From positions 310,001-374,000 of the forward strand of contig NZ_BAZK01000008.1 in NCBI RefSeq assembly GCF_001310815.1: DNA of 64,000 bases, read 5' to 3'. The position numbers and the translations under genes were made by a program. This stretch comes from Pseudovibrio denitrificans JCM 12308 (GTDB lineage: Bacteria > Pseudomonadota > Alphaproteobacteria > Rhizobiales > Stappiaceae). Below the pieces are notes generated by a model. The model saw nothing but the letters and a program-made list of their open reading frames with translations. It was not told the DNA's origin and searched no databases. Numbering within the stretch: the first letter of the stretch is position 1; each line of letters opens with the position of its first letter. This document shows positions 39,483 to 49,676 of the stretch, one piece after another.

Positions 39483-41438
39483 TTACTTCTTGTAAGGATC
39501 GATGTAGAAGCTGGAGAAGTTCACCGGAGCAGGGCCCGGATACAGCCAGCCTTCCAACAGTGTGTCCGGCACGTTGCGCAGCTTGTTGCTGATGGAGCGG
39601 AAACCGCCGCCCGGTAACGCAATACCCATGGACAGGAAGTTGTCTGCAGAAAGCTGCATGAACTCTTCCATCAGCGCCGTTTGCTCATCACCCACCTTGG
39701 TTGGCACCAGATCAGCAATTTCGTACATGCGCTTCACGCCTGCTGGCGGCTCAGTTGGCACAACGCCCTCACGAACGGTCGCGTTGGCATCCTTCTTCAG
39801 ATCATGCCAGGCATCCCAGCCTTCCCAGTTGCCGTGTTCTTTGAAGTTGGTCAGGCGCTCAAGGTTCACCAGTGGGAACTGGCCGCAGCCGTTCTCACCT
39901 ACCCAGATGGTGATCTCTTTATCGGCACGACCCAGTGTGGCCATGTGGATCTCATCACTGGCCACGCTCACCACCACATCAAGCCCCAGCTCCTGCCAGT
40001 CTTTTGCGATGATCTGCATCATATCCACCCAGTCTGGGCGGAAGCCTTCGTTGACATGAACAATGAACTTGAACGGTTTGCCGTCAGGGCCAACACGTTT
40101 GCCATCCGGTCCCATAGGCAGGATCTTGTCCAGATGCTCAGCGGCAAGGTCAGGATCAAACTCGGTGTACTGACGGGCCAGCTGATCGTTGTAGTAAGGA
40201 GATTCAGGACGTGGGCTGACCTGATATGGCTCTCCCTGCCCCAGATACACAGCATCGATGATCAGATCCCGATCCATGCCAAGCGACAGACCAATGCGGA
40301 AGTCCTTACTCTGGAACACCTGCGCCTTGACCGGATCAGGATGGTTCATGGCGAACATGAACTGCGCGTTGTTGTAGTTACAGCTGTTTGCTGTCACGAG
40401 ACGGTAGTTGCCGCGCTCTTTGTTGTCGAAGAACACTGCACGGTTTGGAGGCGTGGAGATGTTGCGCGGAGAAATGTCGATCTCACCCTGAACAGTCTTC
40501 AGCAACGCAACTTCCGGATCTTTCGCCAGTACCCAGGTGCGTTTGTCGATGTAAGGCAGCTGGTTACAGGAGCTGTCGACCTTCCAGTAGTATGGGTTGC
40601 GCTCAAAGGTGAAACGCTCTTTACCCAGAACAGCTTCGGTCGGACGCCATGCGAGCATGGTTGGACGATCAGGGTCATTGTGCTCGGCGTTTTTGCCGTA
40701 AGTGCCGATGCGACCCAGCCACCATTTACCGAAGTCAGCTTCACCCGCATCTGCCATCATCTTGGCAACACCATCCGGGTTCAGTTCTTTCATGAAGTCT
40801 TTGACGTAGTGCTCAGCAAACTGAACCACGCGCTGGCCGTATGGAGACGCCATATCCAGCAGGAAGACGCCGTTTGGCTGGCTCCAGGAGAAGCGGATGG
40901 TTGTGTCATCCAGCGCTTCAACCTTCGCTTCTTCACCATTAACGATGAACATCTTGCGAGGCCCTTTGGGGTTGATCTCGCGGTTGGTTTCAATGTGGTC
41001 CCACCAGAACTGGATGTCCTTGGCGGTGAATGGTTTGCCGTCTGACCACTTCAACCCTTCACGCAGTTTGAAGGTGTAGGTGGTTGCATCCTCTGAGATG
41101 TCCCAGCTCTCAGCGATGTTTGGCAGAACCTCGGAGCCATCCGGGCTCCAGCGTACCAGCGGGTCATATCCATAACGACGATAATCACCGATACGGGTAC
41201 CCGCATAAACGTCGGTCATCTCACCGCCGTAAGTACCGATACCCTCAATCCCTTCAACAACGAGTGGATTAACCGGCAGACGATCCGCGACAGCTGGCAG
41301 ACCGGACATCTGATCAAGAAGTGGTGCCTGATTATATGCTGAACATTGATTGGCAGAAGCTGCAGCTGTGGCTGCCACAAGGGCCAGCGCGCTTACTGCT
41401 CCGGCGAAAACCACCTGCCGACTACGTTTCAAACTCAT
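39483..41438 (-). CDS. Opp-type solute-binding protein, probably for oligosaccharides
   Basis: 651 residues from ATG 41438 (GGAGGA 9 nt upstream); signal peptide SLKRSRQVVFAGAVSALALVAATAAASA. It is longer than a usual DppA (~530) and resembles the AgpA/alpha-galactoside branch of family-5 binding proteins, which carry sugars. Family sequence includes YTFKLREGLKWSDGKPFTA and FNRNPYYWKVD (as RNPYYWKVD). The GH95 fucosidase nearby makes a fucosylated glycan a reasonable ligand, by inference only. Confidence 0.85.
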   Translation of the reverse strand: MSLKRSRQVVFAGAVSALALVAATAAASANQCSAYNQAPLLDQMSGLPAVADRLPVNPLVVEGIEGIGTYGGEMTDVYAGTRIGDYRRYGYDPLVRWSPDGSEVLPNIAESWDISEDATTYTFKLREGLKWSDGKPFTAKDIQFWWDHIETNREINPKGPRKMFIVNGEEAKVEALDDTTIRFSWSQPNGVFLLDMASPYGQRVVQFAEHYVKDFMKELNPDGVAKMMADAGEADFGKWWLGRIGTYGKNAEHNDPDRPTMLAWRPTEAVLGKERFTFERNPYYWKVDSSCNQLPYIDKRTWVLAKDPEVALLKTVQGEIDISPRNISTPPNRAVFFDNKERGNYRLVTANSCNYNNAQFMFAMNHPDPVKAQVFQSKDFRIGLSLGMDRDLIIDAVYLGQGEPYQVSPRPESPYYNDQLARQYTEFDPDLAAEHLDKILPMGPDGKRVGPDGKPFKFIVHVNEGFRPDWVDMMQIIAKDWQELGLDVVVSVASDEIHMATLGRADKEITIWVGENGCGQFPLVNLERLTNFKEHGNWEGWDAWHDLKKDANATVREGVVPTEPPAGVKRMYEIADLVPTKVGDEQTALMEEFMQLSADNFLSMGIALPGGGFRSISNKLRNVPDTLLEGWLYPGPAPVNFSSFYIDPYKK

Positions 41439-41703
41439 TGCAAAATTCCTCCGCAAGCTTTGTGTAAAGACTACCAGCAATTGGAATCACTGTAATCCTT
41501 TTCACTTTTTTGCTTCTACACATGACACTCATATGACGAATCGGCGTCTTATATTGAAGCTTGCCAGCAGGTCTCCTCCCATACCGACATCCTTAGGTGA
41601 GCTATATAATTCGCAGAATTGCAACAGTTATGAGTTTCAATTTCACTTGTTACGCCCCGAAAATTAGTATAAACCCATAAATAGCAGCCGTGAAATATCA
41701 AAG

Positions 41704-41716
41704 TGTAACGTTTACA
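41704..41716. promoter_or_regulatory. Probable LacI-family operator
   Basis: TGTAACGTTTACA is one base short of the perfect palindrome TGTAAACGTTTACA, a classic LacI/CcpA-type operator. It lies between the divergent binding-protein gene and the second LacI gene, where one site could control both directions. Confidence 0.5.
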
Positions 41717-41831
41717 TGTTTTTGATCGTATTTTTACATGACTGTTTTATGAAACTCTGATTCATCGAGACCCGCTCCCACACTTCTATGAGTGTTGCAT
41801 AATAATATATTTTCGCGAGGACTTTTTTGGC

Positions 41832-42860
41832 ATGACCGATATTCGTCGTGTAGCAGAAGTAGCAGGTGTATCCACGGCCACCGTGTCGCGGGTCATCAAC
41901 AACACTGGCCCTGTAAACGCCAAAACTCGCGAAAAGGTGCAGCAGGCAATTATTGAGCTTGATTATCGCCCGAACAAACTGGCGAGCAGCCTGCGGCAGA
42001 AAGAAACCCGCATCGTCGGCATTCTTCAGACCGATCACAGCACGCATTTCAGCTCCATCTTCGCAGATGCTGCCGAAGACACGCTCTTCAATCATGGCTT
42101 CACCACGATCATGAGTAACACCTACGGCGAGCGAATGATGGAAGAAGAGCAGATTGAGTTTCTGCTGGATATGCGCGTTGGCGGCATTCTACTACGTCCA
42201 TTCAAAGACACCTCGCACATCCCTTCCCTCATCCAACGTCTGGAGAAGGCAAATGTGGCCTGCGTGCTAGTGGAGAGCTATCCGGTTGATCCGCTGCAGT
42301 TTCATGCCAACCTCAACAATGTGCAGGGCGGGCACATTGCCATTCAGCATCTTCTGGAACAGGGCCATCGTTCCATCGGCATGCTGCTGCCGTTTGAACC
42401 GTGGCACACGGAAGGCCCACATGATCTGCGTTTGGCAGCTGTGCAGCACGCAATTGCCAAGTTCCCAGAGCCTGTTGAGCTGCACATCAAGCGGCACAAC
42501 GCAAAGGATCAGGTCGCCTTTGGCTTTGAAGCAACGCGTTCCTTGCTGGAGGCCTCTCCTGAAATCACTGCAATCTTTGGAACCACAGACCTGCTGGCCG
42601 CAGGCGCTCTCCACGCCGCTCAGGAGATGAACCTTTCGGTGCCGACCGATCTTTCGATCATCGGATACGACGACAGCTATGTCGCCTCTTCCATGCACCC
42701 TCGCCTGACCACAGTTTCCCAACCCATCACCGCTCTCGGAGAAGCCACCGGAAAACTTCTGCTTTCCATCATAGAAGACCCGGCAATCCCACCTCGCTCC
42801 GTTTCCATTTCCAACATTTTAAAGGTTCGGGACAGCACCGGACCTGCCCGAACTTCTTAG
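41832..42860 (+). CDS. LacI-family transcriptional repressor (fucosidase side)
   Basis: 342 residues. DNA-binding part IRRVAEVAGVSTATVSRVIN, hinge NKLASSLRQKE, then the sugar-binding core with SIIGYDDSYVASSMHPRLTTVSQP. It is divergent from the Opp-type importer and 10 nt upstream of the GH95 gene, so it probably represses both until a glycan-derived inducer appears. It is distinct in sequence from the LacI protein at the other end of the importer operon. Confidence 0.92.
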   Translation: MTDIRRVAEVAGVSTATVSRVINNTGPVNAKTREKVQQAIIELDYRPNKLASSLRQKETRIVGILQTDHSTHFSSIFADAAEDTLFNHGFTTIMSNTYGERMMEEEQIEFLLDMRVGGILLRPFKDTSHIPSLIQRLEKANVACVLVESYPVDPLQFHANLNNVQGGHIAIQHLLEQGHRSIGMLLPFEPWHTEGPHDLRLAAVQHAIAKFPEPVELHIKRHNAKDQVAFGFEATRSLLEASPEITAIFGTTDLLAAGALHAAQEMNLSVPTDLSIIGYDDSYVASSMHPRLTTVSQPITALGEATGKLLLSIIEDPAIPPRSVSISNILKVRDSTGPARTS

Positions 42861-42870
42861 GATAGTCATC

Positions 42871-45374
42871 GTGATTACAGATTTCTTCCCAAACGCCGAT
42901 CCGGCACACATGCTCTGGTACGACACCCCCGCAGCTCATTGGAATGAAGCCTTACCCCTTGGAAACGGTCGCTTGGGGGCGATGGTCTACGGCAATCCGC
43001 TGAGCGCACGCATTCACCTTAATGAAGACACGCTCTACTCAGGCGAACCGACCCGCATCTATCCAGTGCCCGAAATCGCGCATCAGATTGATCACGTGGA
43101 GGCTCTGCTAAAAGACGACAAGCTGTTTGAAGCTCAGGAATTTGTGCGGCAAAACTGGACGGGTCGGCAAGGGCAGGCCTATCAGCCGGTTGGCAACCTG
43201 TTCATCACCATGGCCGATGACAGTCCCGTTTCGAACTACCGCCGGGCGCTGGACATCCGCTACTCCCTGCATCATGAGAGCTATGAGCAGAACGGCGCGA
43301 CGTTCGAGCGCACCAGTTTTGCAAGTTTCCCGGACAACGTCATTGTTGTGCGACTGACAGCAGACAAACCCGGCACCCTTTCCTTCAGCCTGCGCTACGA
43401 CAGCCCACACCCAACCTGCCGCACCACGCACGAAGCGGAGAATTCCCGCCTGCACCTTCGCGGGCAGGCTCCGGCCTTCACCAGCAGCCGTGTGATTGAA
43501 CGTATCGAACATGATCTGGAACAACACAGAAATCCGGAGATCTTTGGCGCTGACGGCAAACTCCGCCCCTTTGCCGAAAACGAGCAGGACGGACATCGCG
43601 GAGGTATCGTCTACAGCGAGGATGGCCTCGGCGAAGGCACTTACTTTGAAGCAGGCCTTTCGGTTGAACTGGAAGGCGGACGCATTCGCCCGGAACGGGG
43701 CGAGCTGCACATTGAAGGCGCGACAGCAGTTACCCTCCGTATCGCAATGGCGACCAGCTTCAACGGGCCAGACAAGAGCCCAAGCCGGGAAGGAAAAGAT
43801 CCGGCGCCGATCGTGAAAAGCGCTTTGGATACAGCAAGCTCTGTTTCCTACGAGGATATGCTGCAAAAACACAGTGAAGACGTGTTAAGACTGTTTGACC
43901 GCGTCTCGCTCAAACTGGGCAATGATGCCATCCCTGATCTGCCAACCAGTACGCGATTGGAACAGTTTCAGGAAAAAGGCGATCCTGCCCTCGCTGCGTT
44001 ACAGTTCCAGTATGGCCGTTACCTGTTGATTGCCTCCTCTCGTGCAGGCAGCCAGCCGCCCAACCTGCAGGGCATCTGGAACAATCTGCGCCGCCCGCAG
44101 TGGTCCTCCAATTACACCATGAACATCAATCTGGAGATGAACTACTGGCCTGCGGAAATCACCGGTCTTTCAGACCTGCATGAACCCCTTTTCATGCTGA
44201 TCGAGGAACTTGCTGTATCCGGCGCTCGAACAGCCAAGAAGATGTTCAACGCACCCGCTGGTGCGCCTTCCACAACACGACCATCTGGCGCGATAGCTCC
44301 CCTCTCCATGTGACCCTGCCTCTGCCTTCTGGCCAATGGCGGCAGGATGGCTGCTCTCTCATATGTGGGAGCACTTCCTTTATACGGGCGACAAGGAGTT
44401 CCTGAAGAACCGCGCGTATCCGCTGATGAAGTCCGCTGCAGAGTTTTACGAATGGTGGCTTTGTGAGAACAAGGATGGCTATCTGGTGCCAAAGGTCAGC
44501 ACCAGCCCGGAAAACCGATATCTGGATGAAGACGGCCATGTCATCACGGTCGATCAAGGCAGCACCATGGACTGCGCCATCATCCGTGAGACCTTCGCCA
44601 ACACAGCAGCCGCCGCGAAACTGCTGGGACTTGATGCTGAACTGGCAAATGCATTGGAAGCGAAGGCTGCACGGTTATTGCCTTATCAGATCGGAGCGCA
44701 AGGTCAGGTGCAGGAATGGTCTCAGGACTTCAAGGAGTTCATGCCGACTCACCGCCACCTCTCCCATCTTTACGGCCTGTTCCCGTGCGATCAGATCGGC
44801 AAAGACACGCCAGATCTGCTGAAGGCGTCCGTTCGCTCTCTGGAGATCCGCGGCGATTTGGCGACGGGCTGGAGCATGGGCTGGAAGATCTGCCTTTGGG
44901 CACGTGTGGTGATGGCGACCATGCTATAAGATCATCCATAACATGTTCAACCGGGTGGAAAATGAAGCGCCAAAGAGTGAAGATGGCGGCCTTTATGGCA
45001 ACCTCATGATCGCCCATCCTCCGTTCCAGATTGACGGCAACTTCGGTTACACACGCGGTGTTGCCGAAATGCTGATGAACACCACACACAACGGCATCGA
45101 ACTTCTGCCCGCCTTGCCAAGCGTTTGGCCTGAGGGTGAAGTGCGGGGTCTGCGGACGAGAGGTGGGTTTGAAGTTGACCTGAACTGGCAGCACGGCAAA
45201 CCAACTCAGGCCAAGATTGTCAGCCATCATGGCGGCGAGCTTAAGGTGCTTTGCAAACTGCCGTTTGCTGGGTCTAGCTTCGATGCAACCCTGCAACTTA
45301 ATGTGGCAACGCAAAATACTGTCGCGGGGGAAACGTTGACGCTTACCTTTGATGAAGCTTTGGTGAACTCCTAG
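42871..45374 (+). CDS. GH95 alpha-L-fucosidase family protein (four frameshifts as read)
   Basis: About 834 residues when joined, normal for GH95. The N-terminal beta-domain ([30 protein letters not shown]) leads to the (alpha/alpha)6 barrel with [51 protein letters not shown] and IDGNFG; these hold the Asn, Glu and Asp that act in characterised 1,2-alpha-L-fucosidases. No signal peptide, so probably cytoplasmic, acting on imported oligosaccharides. Start GTG 42871. Frames shift near 44250, 44310, 44910 and 44927, each as if one base were missing, with homology unbroken. If the breaks are real, the gene is dead. Confidence 0.85.
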
Positions 45375-45407
45375 TCCGTAAAACCTTCTAGAAAATGAGG
45401 TGACTAG

Positions 45408-45454
45408 CTATGGAATCCCCGTAAAACTTGAGGTTACTTAGAGGGGTTCCATAG
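45408..45454. repeat. Large inverted repeat downstream of the GH95 gene
   Basis: CTATGGAATCCCC (45408-45420) and GGGGTTCCATAG (45443-45454) are complementary with one bulged base; an inner GTAA/TTAC pair extends it. A 12-bp hairpin of this size without a T run could be a terminator, an mRNA-stability element or a mobile-element remnant. Confidence 0.65.
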
Positions 45455-45468
45455 TGCGCAGTAAATCG

Positions 45469-45481
45469 GTTGCACTGCAAC
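45469..45481. promoter_or_regulatory. Palindrome, possible operator for the ThuA-like gene
   Basis: GTTGCACTGCAAC is a perfect 6-bp inverted repeat around one C, 220 nt upstream of the ThuA-like start in an otherwise empty 327-base gap (45375-45700). TTGCA/TGCAA half-sites are common in LacI-type operators. It differs from the site at 41704, so another regulator may be involved. Confidence 0.35.
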
Positions 45482-45700
45482 AAATGTTTCGGTGAATTTC
45501 TTGATATTTCATTGGCATTTCATACCAAGGTTGAAGCAGAGTTGAAGTCAACCGCGTTCTGCGGTCCCAAGACGCGATAGCATCGCACCTACACAAATGA
45601 ACAATTCCGCAGTCTTTCTCGCAATGAGGAAGGCCCTTTTCCATATGGCCGTTTTGTCTGGTCCTCAGGCAAGACACTCCACATTTATCGGAATACGCCA

Positions 45701-46483
45701 ATGATTAAGACCATTGTCTGGGGCGAAAACGTCCACGAGCAAAAGAACAAAATTGTTGCAGACATCTATCCGGATGGCATGCACAATCACATCGCTGCTG
45801 CTTTGAACAATGATCCAGAAATTTCTGCCACAACCGCCGTTCTTCAGGACCCGGAACACGGCCTGACCGAAGAGCGCCTTGCAGACACAGATGTATTGAT
45901 CTGGTGGGGCCATGCGGCACACGGCGATGTGTCTGACGAGATTGTTGAGCGTGTGTGCGAGCGCGTCTGGTCCGGCATGGGCATGATCTTCCTGCACTCC
46001 GCGCACTTTGCAAAACCATTCAAACGCCTGATGGGCGCACCTTGTAACCTGACATGGCGTGAAGCTGGCGAGCGTGAGCGTCTTTGGGTGACATCCCGCA
46101 ACCACCCGATCACTACAGGCATTCCGGACAGCTTTGAGCTGGAAAACGAAGAAATGTACGGCGAGCCATTTGGTGTGCCGGAGCCGCTTGAAACTGTCTT
46201 CATCAGCTGGTTCCAGGGCGGCGAAGTGTTCCGCTCCGGCCTGACCTACAAGCGCGGTGCGGGTAACATCTTCTACTTCCGCCCGGGTCACGAGACCTAT
46301 CCAACCTATCACAATGAAACCGTTCAGCGCGTTATCGCCAATGGCGTGAAGTGGGCCTACAACCCGCAGCCACGCGTGGCAGACCCAAATGCAGCTCCAA
46401 ACGTTCCGGTCGATCAGGCTCCTGAAAAGATCGAAGAACGCGGCCCACGTCTGCATAAAGCTGGCGAGGAAGGTTACCGGTAA
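45701..46483 (+). CDS. ThuA-like domain protein
   Basis: 260 residues. A class-I glutamine-amidotransferase-like fold of the ThuA (trehalose utilisation) family is shown by [40 protein letters not shown] and [16 protein letters not shown]. In rhizobia thuA sits beside thuB, an oxidoreductase, and acts in sugar oxidation to 3-keto derivatives. Here too the next gene is a Gfo/Idh/MocA oxidoreductase, overlapping by one base (TAATG). The substrate need not be trehalose. Confidence 0.85.
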   Translation: MIKTIVWGENVHEQKNKIVADIYPDGMHNHIAAALNNDPEISATTAVLQDPEHGLTEERLADTDVLIWWGHAAHGDVSDEIVERVCERVWSGMGMIFLHSAHFAKPFKRLMGAPCNLTWREAGERERLWVTSRNHPITTGIPDSFELENEEMYGEPFGVPEPLETVFISWFQGGEVFRSGLTYKRGAGNIFYFRPGHETYPTYHNETVQRVIANGVKWAYNPQPRVADPNAAPNVPVDQAPEKIEERGPRLHKAGEEGYR

Positions 46484-47553
46484 TGCGTCTGGTCATTGTA
46501 GGAACTGGCGGCATGGCAAACAGCCATGCCAAGAAGTTCGGCGAAATTGAAGGCGTAGACATCGTCGGCGGTGTCGACCGCAACGAAGAGCGTCTGACTG
46601 CGTTTTGCGATGAACATAACATCGAGAAGCGCTTCACCTCATTGGAAGATGCTCTTGCATGGGGTGAGTTTGATGCGGTGGCAAACGTGACACCGGATGC
46701 CGTGCACCACCCAACCACTATGCCGCTTCTGGCTGCTGGCAAGCACGTCTTCTGCGAAAAGCCGTTGGCAAGCAACTTCGCTGATGCAGATGAGATGGCA
46801 ACTGCGGCAGATCAGGCTGGTTTGATCAACATGGTCAACCTATCCTATCGCGACGTGTCCGCGCTTCAAAAAGCTCATGACCTGATTGCTGCTGGCGAGA
46901 TTGGTGAGATCCGTCACTTCGAGGCTTCTTACCTGCAAAGCTGGTTGACCCAGCCTGCGTGGGGCCATTGGGACAAAGAAGAAAAGTGGCTCTGGCGCCT
47001 GTCTGAATCCCACGGTTCACTTGGCGTTTTGGGGGATGTGGGCATTCACATCCTCGACTTTGCTGGCTTTGCCATCGGTGCACCGTATCAGTCTGTCTCT
47101 TGTCATCTGAAGACCTTCGACAAAGCACCGGGCAATCAGATTGGCGAGTACAAGCTGGATGCCAATGACAGCTTCACCATGATGGCTGAAACAGCATCGG
47201 GTGCTGTTGGTGTCGTTCACGCCAGCCGCTTTGCCTCTGGCCACATGAACGATCTGCACCTTCAGATTCATGGCACAAAGGGCGGCATCAAAGTCACCAA
47301 CACGGGTGACTTGGGTGAGCTGTTCGTTTGTTCTGGCCCTAATCTGGAAAAGGCAGAGTGGGAGCAGGTTGAACTGAGCCCGACGCCAAACAACTACCGC
47401 AAGTTTGCAGAAGCGGTGAAATCCGGCGTCAACGGACACCCGACATTCCGCCATGCAGCGAATCTTCAGCAGGTGCTGGACCTTGCGGTTGAGAGCAGCA
47501 AGGCTGGCGGACGCAAGGATATACCGTTATCCACGCAACTGCAGGATGCATAA
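46483..47553 (+). CDS. Gfo/Idh/MocA-family oxidoreductase
   Basis: 356 residues. N-terminal Rossmann domain (RLVIVGTGGMANSHA), then CEKPLA with the family lysine and GDVGIHILDFAGF in the substrate domain. Such NAD(P)-dependent enzymes oxidise or reduce sugars. Paired with the ThuA-like protein in one operon, it likely processes the sugar imported or released by the neighbouring transport and fucosidase genes. A strong terminator follows. Confidence 0.9.
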   Translation: MRLVIVGTGGMANSHAKKFGEIEGVDIVGGVDRNEERLTAFCDEHNIEKRFTSLEDALAWGEFDAVANVTPDAVHHPTTMPLLAAGKHVFCEKPLASNFADADEMATAADQAGLINMVNLSYRDVSALQKAHDLIAAGEIGEIRHFEASYLQSWLTQPAWGHWDKEEKWLWRLSESHGSLGVLGDVGIHILDFAGFAIGAPYQSVSCHLKTFDKAPGNQIGEYKLDANDSFTMMAETASGAVGVVHASRFASGHMNDLHLQIHGTKGGIKVTNTGDLGELFVCSGPNLEKAEWEQVELSPTPNNYRKFAEAVKSGVNGHPTFRHAANLQQVLDLAVESSKAGGRKDIPLSTQLQDA

Positions 47554-47562
47554 GAAACCAAG

Positions 47563-47587
47563 GGGGAGCCTCGGCTCCCCTTTTTTT
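47563..47587 (+). terminator. Rho-independent terminator
   Basis: GGGGAGC (47563-47569), loop CTCG, GCTCCCC (47574-47580), then seven T (47581-47587). Textbook form, 10 nt after the oxidoreductase stop; it ends the ThuA-oxidoreductase operon. Confidence 0.95.
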
Positions 47588-47987
47588 ATGTGCAACCTAC
47601 TCTTGTATTGTCCGGACAATTCATGGACAAAAAACAGAATTTACCCTCTATTTATAAATGTAATGGTCAATATTCTTTTCCAGCTGATCAAATAAAGCCC
47701 GTTCTTATGTTGAACCCTTGTTCTATTTTCTAAAAAACGACCGCCTACACTTAATCACCAACCTAGCCAGACCATTTAGTACTAATATTTCAAAATTATC
47801 TAAAATATAAACACATAATAATACTTGAATATACTGGGGTGTTTAGACTTCATTATTCCTAAATGAAATATTAAAGACAATTAAAACTAAATCTTTCCCT
47901 TAATTATCTGCGATGAACCATTGCGCTTATCTTTCACTTTAATTATTCAGTGCATGCAATTTAGTTTAAAGTCTTGCCGAGGATATT
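47588..47987. other. A/T-rich intergenic region
   Basis: 400 bases between a terminator and the GGDEF-EAL gene. A/T-rich, with short runs; no gene or RNA recognised. It should contain the promoter of the c-di-GMP gene. Confidence 0.5.
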
Positions 47988-49676
47988 GTGCTCGTACCTC
48001 CTGAGCTTCTGTCAGTTGCAGTAGAACAGTGTGCTGAAACCATCATGGTTGCAGATCATGAAGGTACAATTGTCTATGTAAACTCTCAGTTTGAGAAGAC
48101 CACAGGGTACTCCGCAGACTACGCCGTTGGCCGCAATCTGGATTTTCTCCGCTCCGGCAAAACCCCTCCTGAAACCTTTGAAGATCTCTGGTCCACTTTG
48201 GGCAAAGGAGAACCATGGGAAGGCGAGTTCATCAACCGTCGGCAGGATGGAACAGAGTACGTTGAGCACTCCAAAATCTCCCCGATTGAATGGGAAAGTG
48301 GCAGCGCCAACAAGAACTACTATCTGGCCATCAAAAAAGACATCACCGAGAAGAAGCAAAGCGAAGTCGAGCTCTCCAAACTTGCCTATACTGATGCGCT
48401 GACTGGGTTGCCGAACCGCGCGCACTTTCTGCAAGAGCTGGATAAGGCCGTTGAGGATACCAAACGCGGTGAGAGCCAATGTGCCGTTATCTATATGGAT
48501 CTGGACCGCTTCAAGGAAATCAACGACACCCTGGGCCACGATGCCGGTGATGAGTTTCTGGTTGAAGCTGCAAAGCGCTTTGAAGGTGTTCTGAACGAGA
48601 ACGGCCTGCTCTCCCGCCTGGGCGGCGACGAGTTTGTGATCCTGCTGCGCGAGACGTCCAACGCAGAAGCGGAGATGACCGTTCATCGGCTACAAACAGC
48701 GATGGTAGCCCCGATTGATCTTGGCGAGCAGTCACCGATCCTTTCAGCCAGCATTGGCGTAGCCGTAAGCCAGTTAGCCAGCGCGTCCAGCAGCACCATG
48801 CTGAAGCAAGCTGATATCGCCATGTACCATTCCAAGTATAACAATCTCGGCTTCAGCTTCTACACCTGCCAGATGGAAGAAGCCGTTGTCCGTAAGGTGC
48901 TGATTTCAGAAAAGCTCACAACGGCAATCGACGAAGGTAATCTGCGTCTAAATTATCAGCCAATTGTTGAGCTAAAGAACGACGAGCTTTCCGGCGTGGA
49001 AGCCTTGATGCGTTGGGAAGACCCGGACCTTGGTCCGATCTCACCATCTGAGTTCATCCCGATCGCTGAATGTCAGAATATGATCGATGATATCTCGGAC
49101 TGGCTTTTCCGCGAAACCGCCTGTCAGTATCGCAAGTGGATTTCAGAAGGCTTTGAGTTCACCGGACGTATTGCCATCAATATCTCAGAGCGTGAACTGG
49201 CAAAGCCAAACCGTGTGACAGAAATCCTCGCGCTTCTGGAAAGCTTGGGCGTTCCGCCGGAGACCTATGAAATCGAGCTGAGCGAGTCTGCTTTCGTCAA
49301 CGATACCGGCCATACGCAGGAAAATCTGGATGCCTTGGCCAACGCGGGCATGATTATCGCCATTGATGACTTTGGCACCGGCCATTCCGCCCTCTGGCAG
49401 CTGCGCACGCAGAAACTGGACAAACTCAAGATCGATCACAGCTTCGTTCAGCGCATGGAATCAGATCAGGCCACCCGTGATATCGTCGAGGCGATCACGG
49501 CGATGGCGAGCCTGCTGGACCTGAAAGTTATTGCAGAAGGCGTCGAGAACCTGACCCAAGTCGACATTTTAAGAGACATCAAATGCTGCTATGCGCAGGG
49601 CTATCACTTCGCCAAGCCGCTCACAGCAGATATCTTCGCTTCTGATTGGCTGGAGAAAGCTCAGGCGGTCGCCTAA
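47988..49676 (+). CDS. PAS-GGDEF-EAL cyclic-di-GMP protein
   Basis: 562 residues from GTG 47988 (CGAGGAT upstream). A PAS sensor (about 5-120; VYVNSQFEKTTGYS, DITEKK) precedes a GGDEF cyclase domain with intact GGDEF (212-216) and an EAL domain with intact E338-A-L, DDFGTGHSAL and EGVEN. Both activities look possible. The RxxD feedback site before GGDEF is absent (GLLSRL), so product inhibition is unlikely. No membrane segment: cytoplasmic. The stop overlaps the convergent MBL gene by 4 bases. Confidence 0.94.
   Translation: MLVPPELLSVAVEQCAETIMVADHEGTIVYVNSQFEKTTGYSADYAVGRNLDFLRSGKTPPETFEDLWSTLGKGEPWEGEFINRRQDGTEYVEHSKISPIEWESGSANKNYYLAIKKDITEKKQSEVELSKLAYTDALTGLPNRAHFLQELDKAVEDTKRGESQCAVIYMDLDRFKEINDTLGHDAGDEFLVEAAKRFEGVLNENGLLSRLGGDEFVILLRETSNAEAEMTVHRLQTAMVAPIDLGEQSPILSASIGVAVSQLASASSSTMLKQADIAMYHSKYNNLGFSFYTCQMEEAVVRKVLISEKLTTAIDEGNLRLNYQPIVELKNDELSGVEALMRWEDPDLGPISPSEFIPIAECQNMIDDISDWLFRETACQYRKWISEGFEFTGRIAINISERELAKPNRVTEILALLESLGVPPETYEIELSESAFVNDTGHTQENLDALANAGMIIAIDDFGTGHSALWQLRTQKLDKLKIDHSFVQRMESDQATRDIVEAITAMASLLDLKVIAEGVENLTQVDILRDIKCCYAQGYHFAKPLTADIFASDWLEKAQAVA

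Noticed and set aside
42871..45374. GH95 gene as a genuine pseudogene
   Set aside because: All four breaks are single-base and catalytic sequence is intact on both sides, as in many other genes here; error is more likely.
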